The notes under the pieces are model-generated. The model was not told the origin of the DNA. It ran no database searches and was given only the letters and a program-made list of their open reading frames with translations. Below, in pieces: positions 44,801 to 52,591 of a DNA stretch of 64,000 nt. The stretch lies in contig JBAZXZ010000002.1 of the NCBI GenBank assembly GCA_041659565.1, positions 124,001 to 188,000 on the forward strand, read 5' to 3'. The stretch's first letter is position 1; the number at the start of each line of letters is the position of its first letter. Both the position numbers and the translations under genes were made by a program. The DNA comes from Altimarinus sp041659565. Lineage in GTDB: Bacteria > Patescibacteriota > Gracilibacteria > BD1-5 > UBA6164.

Positions 44801-46795
44801 AAATGACTAAATATATTTTCTAAACCTGAATTAAACTCTTCTGGAGAAATAATACTTGAAAATAAAAATGACAAAGTATTTTTATACTTAGCAGAAAATA
44901 AATTAGGAGCATATAAATATATTGTAGATTATGATATAAATTATGATTCTGATTTAAACTGATGAAAAGATGATGATGCTGATAACAAAGATACTCCTAG
45001 TTATAAAAATTGAGATCCACTAGAAATAAAGTTAAATGATTATAAGACTCAAACAATATGAATAACATTAAAAGACTCTTCAGATAAAATACTAATAAAT
45101 AAAAATATCAAAATATCAAAAAAATATATCTCTGAAGAGAAAAAAGAAGATATAATATTTACATGAGTAAGTAAATCTGATGAAGAAAAAATTGCATCAC
45201 TTAAAAATTATATTTCTAAACTACCTGAAAGTTATAAAACCACTTGAACAAAGTATATTGAAAGACTCCAATCAGAATGGTTTGATGAAACAGAAAAAAC
45301 AAAAGTAATACTTGAATTTGAAGGATTTATAGATAATCCAAATATACCAAACTCTACTGAAATAATAAATCTGCTTGAATCTATACTTATAAATTGAGAA
45401 GAAGATAAAAGTCAAAAAAATATAGCATTTACTGCATTAAAAAATCTAATAACAACAAGTATATCTTGTGATTTTGATAATAAAGTTTATAAAACTTGTA
45501 AAGATTATTTAGTATCTGTACTTGAGGAAATAAAAAACTCTTCAAATATAGATAAAAATACAGAACTATGAAAAACTATACTGACATCTATAGCCAGTGA
45601 TTCAAGTATGACAACAAAAGAAAAAGAAGATTTTAAAGAAATATTAAGAATATTAATAAATTGAGAAATTCCTACAAGTACTGAAGAAATAACAGTTGTA
45701 AATGGTGAAAAATGATTTTTTAGTGCTATATTATGATTTTTAAAATGATTAGCTCTAGTTATCCTGTATATAATATTATTTATAGGTATTATTGTTTTAT
45801 GATTTTGGCTTTACTATAAGTTTATAAGTAAAGATATAACTAAATCATTTGAAGAATTTATTTTAGAAAAAACAAAATTTAAAAAAAATGACTCAGAATG
45901 ATTAACATGATTAGATAGTACTAAAAATACAAAAATAGAAAACAATATAAAAGAAGAACCTATAAAAGACCCTTTTGCATTTGATACTATTGATACAAAT
46001 AATGATATAAGCACCGATGTTAAAGAAGAACAAATACCTGATTGGTTAAAAGCTAGTTTCGAACCAACTTGAACTAAAGAAAATAATATTACTAAAATAG
46101 AAGATAAGTCTCAATTAGAAGTAGTAAATAATGTTACTCCTGATTACACTGAAAATGTGATATCTAAAAATAAAGAAACCCCTATTACTAACATTGAAGT
46201 TTTAGAAGAAAGTAAGAATATAGATGAATCAATAAGTAAAGATATAAGTGTGGAAAATGATATTATAAAAAATGAGGAAGATGACATAACAACTATTGAT
46301 GAACCGGTTATTCCTGATTGGTTAAGATCTAGTATACAAACAGAAAAATTACAAGATAATTTAAATGATGTTTCTACAAAAGAAGCTATTATAGACGATA
46401 ATAAAGAGGAAATAAATGAAGATACTAAAGAAGAAGTAGAAATTCCTATTGAAGAAAATAATCAAATAGATGAAAATAAAAAGGAAATATGAGAAATAGC
46501 AAAGATTGAACCACTAACTAATGATAATCTACAAATAAATGAAGATATAACAACCATTGATGAACCAGTTATTCCTGATTGGTTAAAATCTAGTATACAA
46601 ACAGAAAATACTGAAGAAAAAATAAAAAAAGAAGAAACTATTGAAAAAAAGAAACCTAAAAATAAGCAAGTAAAGCAAAAAACTATTCCACCAAGCGAAG
46701 AAGAAGATAAATGAAATAAAACTACTCAAGCTTGAGATGAGTTATGGCATGATGATATGAGTGTACCTAATTGGTTAAAAGATGATAATAAATAA
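41825..46795 (+). CDS. giant PKD-repeat membrane protein, 1656 residues
   Basis: N-terminal signal (MIKKVIYFLVVFLTFIGLSH), a helical segment, then about eight to ten PKD/Ig-like extracellular domains (TTWDFGNG, YKWYFGDESSD, YSWDFNGDGF, ITWDLGDGN are PKD cores). A helical domain with four Cys follows (SISCDFDNKVYKTCKDYL area), then one membrane span near residue 1315 (LALVILYIILFIGIIVLGFW), then an acidic cytoplasmic tail of about 330 residues. The tail repeats the motif I/V-P-D/N-W-L-K/R four times, twice within DEPVIPDWL(R/K)SSIQTE. Likely a surface stalk or adhesin with an intracellular docking tail. More than a hundred glycines are UGA. Confidence 0.88.
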
Positions 46796-46808
46796 AGTAA
46801 TTTAAATT

Positions 46809-46847
46809 AAAAAAGATATCTAAATTTCAACTTAGATATCTTTTTTA
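46809..46847 (+). terminator. terminator after the PKD giant
   Basis: AAAAAAGATATCTAA / TTAGATATCTTTTTT stem, 8-nt loop. Confidence 0.88.
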
Positions 46848-46867
46848 ATAAAAACTCATAAAAAATT

Positions 46868-46895
46868 TTGACATTTTAAAGTTTTTTTATAATAT
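46868..46895 (+). promoter_or_regulatory. promoter of the tRNA cluster
   Basis: TTGACA consensus at 46868-46873 with TAATAT 16 bp later (or TATAAT at 14 bp), 27 bp before tRNA-Gly. Confidence 0.55.
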
Positions 46896-46921
46896 ATCTT
46901 CCACTTAACAAGTGTTTTTAA

Positions 46922-46998
46922 GCGGGTGTAGCTCAATTGGCTAGAGCATCTGCCTTCCAAGCAGAGGGTTGTGGGTTCGACCCCCATCACCCGCTCCA
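46922..46998 (+). tRNA. tRNA-Gly (anticodon UCC)
   Basis: Complete cloverleaf. Acceptor GCGGGTG / CACCCGC, D arm with AGCTCAATTGGCTAGAGC, anticodon loop CTTCCAA (TCC, reads GGA/GGG), T arm GTGGGTTCGACCCCCAT, CCA encoded. It does not read UGA; that tRNA (anticodon UCA) must be elsewhere. Confidence 0.95.
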
Positions 46999-47092
46999 TT
47001 TTTTTTAAAGCCCCCTGAACTGAGAAATGAGAACTAAAGATTATTAAAGGAATCCCCTCTAAGTTCTAAATTCTCAGTTCTTAATTCTTTTA

Positions 47093-47169
47093 GGGTGTAT
47101 AGCTCAGTTGGTTAGAGCGCACGACTGATAATCGTGAGGTCGGTGGTTCAACTCCACCTATACCCACCA
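47093..47169 (+). tRNA. tRNA-Ile (anticodon GAU)
   Basis: Acceptor GGGTGTA / TATACCC, anticodon loop CTGATAA (GAT), T arm GTGGTTCAACTCCAC, encoded CCA. The 94 bp before it are A/T-rich with nothing recognised. Confidence 0.95.
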
Positions 47170-47178
47170 ATATTTTTT

Positions 47179-47255
47179 CGGAGACTGGCGCAATTGGCTA
47201 GCGCACACGCTTTGGGAGCGTGGGGCTGTGAGTTCGAGTCTCACGTCTCCGACCA
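47179..47255 (+). tRNA. tRNA-Pro (anticodon UGG)
   Basis: Acceptor CGGAGAC / GTCTCCG, anticodon loop TTTGGGA (TGG), T arm TGAGTTCGAGTCTCA, encoded CCA. Nine bases after tRNA-Ile, so probably one transcript with it. Confidence 0.95.
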
Positions 47256-47314
47256 CATAAAAACAAGCATAAATATCTATTTTAGATGTTTTATAAATTA
47301 TGTTCAAAAAAATT

Positions 47315-47342
47315 TTGACTAATTGAAATTTAATTATATAAT
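47315..47342 (+). promoter_or_regulatory. promoter upstream of rpsT
   Basis: TTGACT and TATAAT with a 16-bp spacer, 53 bp before the rpsT ATG; probably the main promoter of rpsT-infC-rpmI. Confidence 0.6.
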
Positions 47343-47395
47343 TTCTTTACTTTAAAAAAGTAAATAAATTTTTTAGTTTATAAAAAATTATTCCA

Positions 47396-47707
47396 ATGCC
47401 TATAACAAAATCAGCAAAGAAAGCTGTTAAACAAACGATTAAGAAAAAATCTAGAAATGATCATTTTAAATCTCTTTATAGAGAAGCAAGAGTGAGTTTT
47501 GAGAAAGCTATAAAAAGTTCTCAAGTAGATTTAGCTAAAAGTGTTTTTTTTAATGAAAAAAATAAAGATTGAAATACATCTAAAGCATGATTACAATCTA
47601 TTATAGATAAATTAGTAAAGAAAAATATTATACACATAAACACTGCTTCTAGGAGAAAGTCTAAATTTTCTAAAATGTTAAAAATACTTGAAACAAGTAA
47701 AAAATAA
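47396..47707 (+). CDS. rpsT: 30S ribosomal protein bS20
   Basis: 103 residues. MPITKSAKKAVKQTIKKKSR at the N-terminus, KSLYREARVSFEKAI and the C-terminal NTASRRKSKFSKMLKIL are typical of bS20, a helical protein that binds 16S rRNA. Two UGA codons (DGN and AGL). First of four translation genes in line. Confidence 0.93.
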
Positions 47708-47728
47708 TTTTAATTATTAACATTTTTA

Positions 47729-48241
47729 ATGAAAGAACCAAAAAAAAATTTAAATAGCGCGATTAGAGCTAAAAATGTTCAATTAATTACTGAGGATTGA
47801 GAAAATTTAGGTATAATGTCTTTAAGAGAAGCTAATGAAAAAGCTAGTGAAAATTGAATGGATCTTATGGAAATATGAAGAAAAGATGATTTAGCAATTG
47901 TAAAGATTCTTGATTACTGAAAATATTTGTATAAACTGAAAAAAAACGAACAAAAAAATAAGCAGAGATCTAAAACTCCTGAATTAAAAACAATTAAAAT
48001 TACATTTAATATAAGTGAACACGATTTAGATGTAAGAAGAAGACAAGCTTTTGGGTTTGCAAAAGATTGAAATCCTATAAAACTTATATTAGCAATGAAG
48101 TGAAGAGAAAATCAATATGTAGATATAGCAAGAACTAAGATTCTTAATTTTGCTAAAACATTAGAAGAATTCTATAAGTTGGAGAAAGATGTTACGAAAA
48201 CATGAAATATGCTAACTGTAAATTTAAAAATTATTAAATAA
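47729..48241 (+). CDS. infC: translation initiation factor IF-3
   Basis: 170 residues, normal length. IF-3 N-domain: NSAIRAKNVQLITEDGENLG, LREANEKASENGMDLMEIGR, and the linker YGKYLYKLKKNEQKNKQ. C-domain: LKTIKITFNISEHDLDVRRR and GNPIKLILAMKGRENQYVD. Starts with an ATG; many bacteria use a rare AUU start for autoregulation, so that control is not evident here. Confidence 0.95.
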
Positions 48242-48262
48242 ATTATTATTAATAGAAATTAT

Positions 48263-48457
48263 ATGTTAAAAACAAGAAGTGCTGTAAAAAAGAGAGTAAA
48301 GATTACATGAACTGGTAAAATAATGGTTAATCATTCATGTAAAAAACATCTTTTATCTGATAAATCTAAGAAAGCTAAATGAAGAAATAAATATTGAGTT
48401 ATACTTTCTTGAGTTGAGAAAAAAAAGATAAAAGAACAATTACCTTTTTCAAAATAA
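48263..48457 (+). CDS. rpmI: 50S ribosomal protein bL35
   Basis: 64 residues. MLKTRSAVKKRVKITGTGKI, HSCKKHLLSDKSKKAKGR and a short tail match bL35. Follows infC by 21 bp, as in the standard infC-rpmI-rplT operon. Confidence 0.93.
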
Positions 48458-48481
48458 AAAATTAAAAACAATTATTACTAA

Positions 48482-48508
48482 TTGACCGGTACCTGGGAAA
48501 GGTATAAT
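48482..48508 (+). promoter_or_regulatory. possible internal promoter or leader before rplT
   Basis: TTGACC and TATAAT with a 15-bp spacer. The segment GGTATAATTATTAATTATTA is repeated before ybaB (49883). Could also take part in L20 autoregulation, but no pseudoknot was worked out. Confidence 0.4.
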
Positions 48509-48532
48509 TATTAATTATTAATTAAACAACAA

Positions 48533-48880
48533 ATGGTTAGAGTAAAAAGATGACTTATGACTAAAAAAAGACATAAGAAAATGATAAAATCAGCTAAATG
48601 ATTTAGAATGATGAACTGAAATGTATTTTCTAGAGTAAAAAATGCTTTAATGAAAGCTTGAACTAATGCTTATATAAGTAGAAGGCTTAAAAAAAGAGAT
48701 TTTAGAAGATTATGGACAGTTAGAATATCAAATGCTGTAAGAACATTATGATTAAATTATTCAACTTTTATAAATATGCTTTATAAAGCAAATGTTAAAT
48801 TAAATAGAAAAGTTTTATCTAATTTAGCAATTTCAAATCCTAAAGTTTTTTCACAAATAGTTGAATTTTCAAAAAAATAA
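48533..48880 (+). CDS. rplT: 50S ribosomal protein bL20
   Basis: 115 residues. MVRVKRGLMTKKRHKKMIKS, KGFRMMNGNVFSRVKNALMK and KKRDFRRLWTVRISNAVR are the family core. bL20 nucleates 50S assembly and often represses its own operon. Last gene of the set, followed by a long hairpin. Confidence 0.95.
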
Positions 48881-48897
48881 TTCCCTTATTAAAAAAT

Positions 48898-48941
48898 AAC
48901 AACAAAAAAACATCTTTTTTAGAAGATGTTTTTTTGTTGTT
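48898..48941. terminator. bidirectional terminator after rplT
   Basis: AACAACAAAAAAACATCTT / AAGATGTTTTTTTGTTGTT stem; it reaches the stop of the convergent gene at 48940. Confidence 0.9.
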
Positions 48942-49764
48942 AAGATTTTTGGGGTAAGGCTTTTACCTCTTTAACTAATTTTTTTGTATTATGTTCTCTT
49001 GTTTTAGTAGTTGTTCATTTAGTAGTTTTTCATAATTTCATAGATTCTAGATTTCATACATTAATTTCTATTTTTATATTTTCATCATCTAAAAATACGA
49101 TTTCTCTTTTTAGTGACGTAACTTGTTCCCTTAATTCTTTTATTTTTGATTCTAGATCATTAATTGTAAGAACTTTAGTAGATTTTTGTAATTCTATTCA
49201 TGATTGTCTCAATTTTAATTTATCTATAGTATTATTTAAAATTGCATTCATATCTCATAAAGAATCATCTTCTTGTTTTATATCTTTGGAAATTGATAAA
49301 TCCAAAAGATTATCTGATGTAACTGTTGGTTCAATTATAGTTGTATTATCTACAATATCTTCATTTGTAGTTAATGAGTCTTCCATATTTACATCTCAAA
49401 ATAAATTACTCATAGAATTATCTGTATTTTCGACATTTTCTGGTTTTTCTAAATTCTGTTCAAGTACTAATTCATTTGTACTAGCACCTGTTAAATCTAA
49501 TGTAGAGTCTGTTACAATTCATGTAAAATTAGATTCTAACTCATTTGGGACTTCTTGTATTTGCATTATAGAAGGCTCATTTTGTTCTATTTGTGAGGTT
49601 TCTAATACTACATCTCAGTTTAAAACTGGAGTATCAAAAGATATAACACTGTCATTATTTCAAAAATCTATATTTTGTGAAATAACTGGATTTCAATCAA
49701 AACTAGTATTTATATTATCCGACAATATTATTAAATCATCATCATTTTGACCTGTTGTTGCCAT
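48940..49764 (-). CDS. acidic coiled-coil protein of unknown function
   Basis: 274 residues. A long acidic, Asn/Thr-rich disordered region (MATTGQNDDDLIILSDNINT at the start) is followed by a coiled coil near residues 185-240 (NDLESKIKELREQVTSLKRE) and a basic tail (KTTKGTTTKTREHNTKK). Without membrane span or signal. A structural or nucleoid/ribosome-associated role is possible; none can be assigned. Three or more UGA glycines. Confidence 0.75.
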
Positions 49765-49862
49765 AATTAAATTAATTAAAATATAATACTATTCTATATT
49801 AACATATAATTATTTTATTTGCAAAAAAATTAAAAAAAAATACAATATAACAACTTTAACGA

Positions 49863-49890
49863 TTGGCCTGTACCAATTATAAGGTATAAT
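49863..49890 (+). promoter_or_regulatory. promoter of ybaB
   Basis: TTGGCC and TATAAT with a 16-bp spacer, 25 bp before the ATG. Confidence 0.5.
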
Positions 49891-49905
49891 TATTAATTAT
49901 TAATT

Positions 49906-51372
49906 TTATATTATTATGGATTTTTCTAAAGCATGAGAATTACTTAAACTACAACAAGAAGCAATGAAGATAAAAAAAGAATTAGAAAATACTCTTATTG
50001 AATCTGAAATTAACTGACTTGTTATAACTTTTAACTGAGAGATGAAAGCTGAAAAAGTAGAGTTTGAAACAAATGTGTTAATTCCTTGATTAACTCCAGA
50101 ACAAAAATTGGCTCTAGAAAAAGCAATTCAAGATTCAGTAAATAAATGAGTGAAAAAATCCCAAGAAATTGCAGCAAGTAAAATGCAATGAGTTATGTGA
50201 CAAATGTGATTAAATATACCAGCAGGATGATTACCTTGAATGTAATACAAAAAATAAACTAAGACTTGATTTAAAAGTATCTTTTTTCTAAGTTTATAAG
50301 AATTATTCCATTTTATAAGTCATAAATATGAGTTTATAGTTTGCCTAAAATTTTGAGATATATTATCATTCATTTTTCATTTATTTTCTGTTATTACATT
50401 ATTTAAAACTTGAATTTTTTGAAAAATATTTCACTTTGTTTTATTTCTCAAATAATTTCTATAAGGTTTTATATAACTTCATAAAAACAGTACTCATTTA
50501 CTATAATGTTGTAAATATATTTTATCGGGATGAAGAGTAAGTTTAAGTTCATTTATTAAAAATAAATTTATCTCTTTTTTACAATATTTTAAATATTCGT
50601 TATCTTTATGCACGAGCATCATATCATCTACATATCTACCATAATATTTTATTTTTAATTTTTGTTTAATAAATTTATCTAGTTTATCAAGATAAAAATT
50701 AGCAAAAATTTGACTTGTAAGATTTCAAATAGGAAGACCTGTATTACCATTAGTAAAAAATAAAGATTTACTTTTAGGCAAACCTTGCCAATCTAAACTA
50801 CTTCATTTTATTATACAATTTTTTGTAGGATCATTATAGATAATTTTTTCAACTAATCATATGATTAATTCTGTAGTGAATGATTGCAATCATTCACTAC
50901 AGAATATAAATTCCTTCAATTTCTTATACAAAATATCTTTGTTAATACTCATAAAAAATCATTGAATATCTAATTTTAAAACATAACAATCTTTAGTATA
51001 ATTTTGACTACAACTTCTTATAAATTTTTCAACTCTTTTTATTCAGAACAAAGTTCATTTTCATACTCTACAACTATAACTATCAAAAATAAAATATTTT
51101 TCAAAATACAGGTTAAGTTTATTTATCACATAATGATGAATTATTCTATCCCTAAAATCTCAAGCAAATATTTCTCTTTTTACTGGTTTTTCTACTATAA
51201 AAGCTATAGATTTTCAAATTTCATATCTATCATTTAATATATCTTGCCAAAGCTTTATTATATTTGACTCATAATTTAGTTCAAAATTAATTGCATTAAT
51301 TGTATTTCTTTTGTTTTTTCTACAATCATAATAAGCTTCAAATAAATCATAAAGTAATTGTTTATTTTGCAT
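49906..51372 (-). CDS. diversity-generating retroelement reverse transcriptase
   Basis: DGR-type RT that copies the TR RNA with errors at adenines. Start MQNKQLLYDLFEAYYDCRKN; an in-frame ATG at 51447 would lie inside TR and is rejected. Conserved blocks: RDRIIHHYVINKLNLYFE, catalytic LDIQGFFMSI near residue 135, GLPIGNLTSQIFANFYL near 215 (the IGxxxSQ form typical of DGR RTs rather than QGxxxSP), and the active site YVDD near 245. The end SYLGLIKWNNSYKLRKKI is the usual RT finish, near 50275. With only TAA and TAG as stops, the frame stays open to 49906, antisense to ybaB, giving 488 codons. A 36-nt perfect palindrome lies inside the gene at 50869. Confidence 0.9.
49916..50245 (+). CDS. ybaB: YbaB/EbfC family nucleoid-associated protein
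   Basis: 109 residues. MDFSKAGELLKLQQEAMKIK, the central sheet NGLVITFNGEMKAEKVEFE and the C-terminal GVMGQMGLNIPAGGLPGM match this small DNA-binding family. Five or more glycines are UGA, including LPGM at the end. On the opposite strand, the open frame of the retroelement RT runs through the whole gene, though RT homology ends before it. Confidence 0.9.
50869..50904. repeat. 36-nt perfect palindrome inside the RT gene
   Basis: TTCTGTAGTGAATGATTG followed directly by its exact reverse complement CAATCATTCACTACAGAA, without a loop. The RT frame is kept across it (FCSEGLQSFTTEL). A second palindrome AATCATATGATT lies 5 bp to the left. Confidence 0.85.
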
Positions 51373-51392
51373 AATAATTTTGTTATAAAAAA

Positions 51393-51420
51393 GTAGAGAT
51401 AATTTATAAATTATCTCTAC
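51393..51420 (-). other. 28-nt palindrome between TR and RT start
   Basis: GTAGAGATAATTTA followed by its exact reverse complement TAAATTATCTCTAC. It lies 12 bp past the 3' end of TR (minus direction), before the RT start. It could fold in the TR RNA and serve in priming or stability, or act as an attenuator. Confidence 0.75.
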
Positions 51421-51432
51421 AAAAAAATAATA

Positions 51433-51621
51433 TAGTTCTTTAAACAAAGCACAGAGAACCCGTTCAACTTATTATTGTTATTTGAATTCACCGTAGCATC
51501 TCAAGAATTCAAGTTACGATTGTAAGCATTGGTTGTGCTATTCCGAGTAGAAGACCACCAGTAACCGTTACTAGCTAGATTATTGAAACTACCATCAGTA
51601 TTGCGATTCCCTGGAAGCGAA
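51433..51621 (-). repeat. DGR template repeat (TR)
   Basis: 189 bp with the same ends as VR (TCGCTTCCAGGG at the 5' side, GGGTTCTCTGTGCTTTG near the 3' side on the minus strand). Aligned to VR it has 16 mismatches, 15 at TR-strand adenines and one C-to-T. Most changed codons are AAT or AAC in TR. The TGA glycine codon in TCTTGAGATGCT is unchanged between TR and VR. It lies between avd and the RT gene. Confidence 0.97.
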
Positions 51622-51777
51622 AAAGTATCAACTATATTTGTGATAAATTGTAAAAAAACAAACTATCATCTTTTATTACTGATAAATATCAGTGTGATAC
51701 TGAACTATATAGGGTCACTTTATAAATCCTTAAATTTATAAATTCTGCCCAAAATAAAAACATATTGTAATGTATTT

Positions 51778-52146
51778 TTACAAAAATTTTGTTTCTTTTT
51801 TATTCTTTAAACTATTTTCCCAAGCTAATAATTGTTTTGATAAACTTTCTATATTTTCATTCAAATCTGCAAATTTTTCTAATTTAACAAGTTTTAAATC
51901 TTTTATTATTCTTATATATAATCTTAAAACTTCTATCTGTTCTCTTGCTTGTCTAATATTTTCTAATCTTTTTTCAAAAGAATTATTTGCTCTATATATT
52001 GAAGTTATCAAAGCAATTATTTCATTTTTTATTTTATCACCAAGTGTATATTTATATTCTTTTGTAAAATTTTTAACTACTTCAAATACTTGTAATAGTA
52101 AATCATAACTTGTTTTATAAACTGGAAGGTTGTTATATATTGTCAT
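51778..52146 (-). CDS. avd: DGR accessory protein Avd (four-helix bundle)
   Basis: 122 residues. Avd forms a basic pentameric barrel that binds the RT and TR RNA and is needed for mutagenic homing in model DGRs. Sequence: LPVYKTSYDLLLQVFEVVKN, KYTLGDKIKNEIIALITSIY, ANNSFEKRLENIRQAREQIE, and LRLYIRIIKDLKLVKLEKFA. These four helices match the S23/IVP-Avd family. Its only internal Gly is GGT/GGA type, so this is one of the few genes here free of UGA. Starts 5 bp after the msl-like stop. Confidence 0.92.
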   Translation of the reverse strand: MTIYNNLPVYKTSYDLLLQVFEVVKNFTKEYKYTLGDKIKNEIIALITSIYRANNSFEKRLENIRQAREQIEVLRLYIRIIKDLKLVKLEKFADLNENIESLSKQLLAWENSLKNKKETKFL

Positions 52147-52151
52147 ATTGT

Positions 52152-52490
52152 TTAAATTTTTATTAATCTTTGTTTTAACTTTATCAATTTTTCTCTATTT
52201 TTTTCTAGTTTTATATCTCACATACTTAAATTAAATTCTGAATCTTTTTTAATAATTCTCAAATAATATCCTCTAATTTCAAGGTTTTTTATTATTTCAT
52301 CTAATTTATTTTTAGGAAAACCCATTTCCAAGAATATAAATCCTGTTTTTTTATTTATATTAGCAAATAATCTATAACCTGTAATTTCAGAAACTAAAAT
52401 AGCACTCCATTCAAAACATCTCACAAAAATTCATTTTTCATACAGATTTACAAAACCATCATCAAGTAATTCATAACTATCTCTTTTCAT
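52152..52490 (-). CDS. MutS-domain-I-like DGR accessory protein
   Basis: 112 residues. The pattern GIFVRCFEWSAILVSEITGY ... FLEMGFPKNKLDEIIKNLEI, then RGYYLRIIKKD resembles MutS domain I, where an R-x-x-x-F-Y-E-x-F core is followed by G-x-P and an L-x-x-x-G-Y-x-V-x-I end. MutS-like small proteins have been noted beside RTs in surveys of DGRs. Here it lies between target and avd. The Phe-x-Glu mismatch-reading residues appear as F-E-W. Role in editing is an inference. Confidence 0.7.
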
Positions 52491-52514
52491 ATATTATTTA
52501 TTAAAATATTAAAA

Positions 52515-52555
52515 ATAATCACTAAAACTTAAATAAAATAAGTTTTAGTGATTAT
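52515..52555 (-). other. hairpin downstream of VR
   Basis: 17-bp perfect stem ATAATCACTAAAACTTA / TAAGTTTTAGTGATTAT with a 7-nt loop, 37 bp past the target gene stop. It may be the terminator of that gene. In well-studied DGRs a hairpin just past VR also helps target recognition. Confidence 0.75.
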
Positions 52556-52591
52556 AAAAAATTAAAGAGTCAAAGAGTACAAAGAGTCGAA

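Noticed and set aside
46922..46998. tRNA-Gly as the UGA decoder
   Set aside because: The anticodon loop is CTTCCAA, so the anticodon is UCC and reads GGA/GGG, not UGA.
51373..51447. Upstream in-frame ATG for the RT (51447)
   Set aside because: It would place the RT start inside TR; MQNKQ at 51372 is the natural start.
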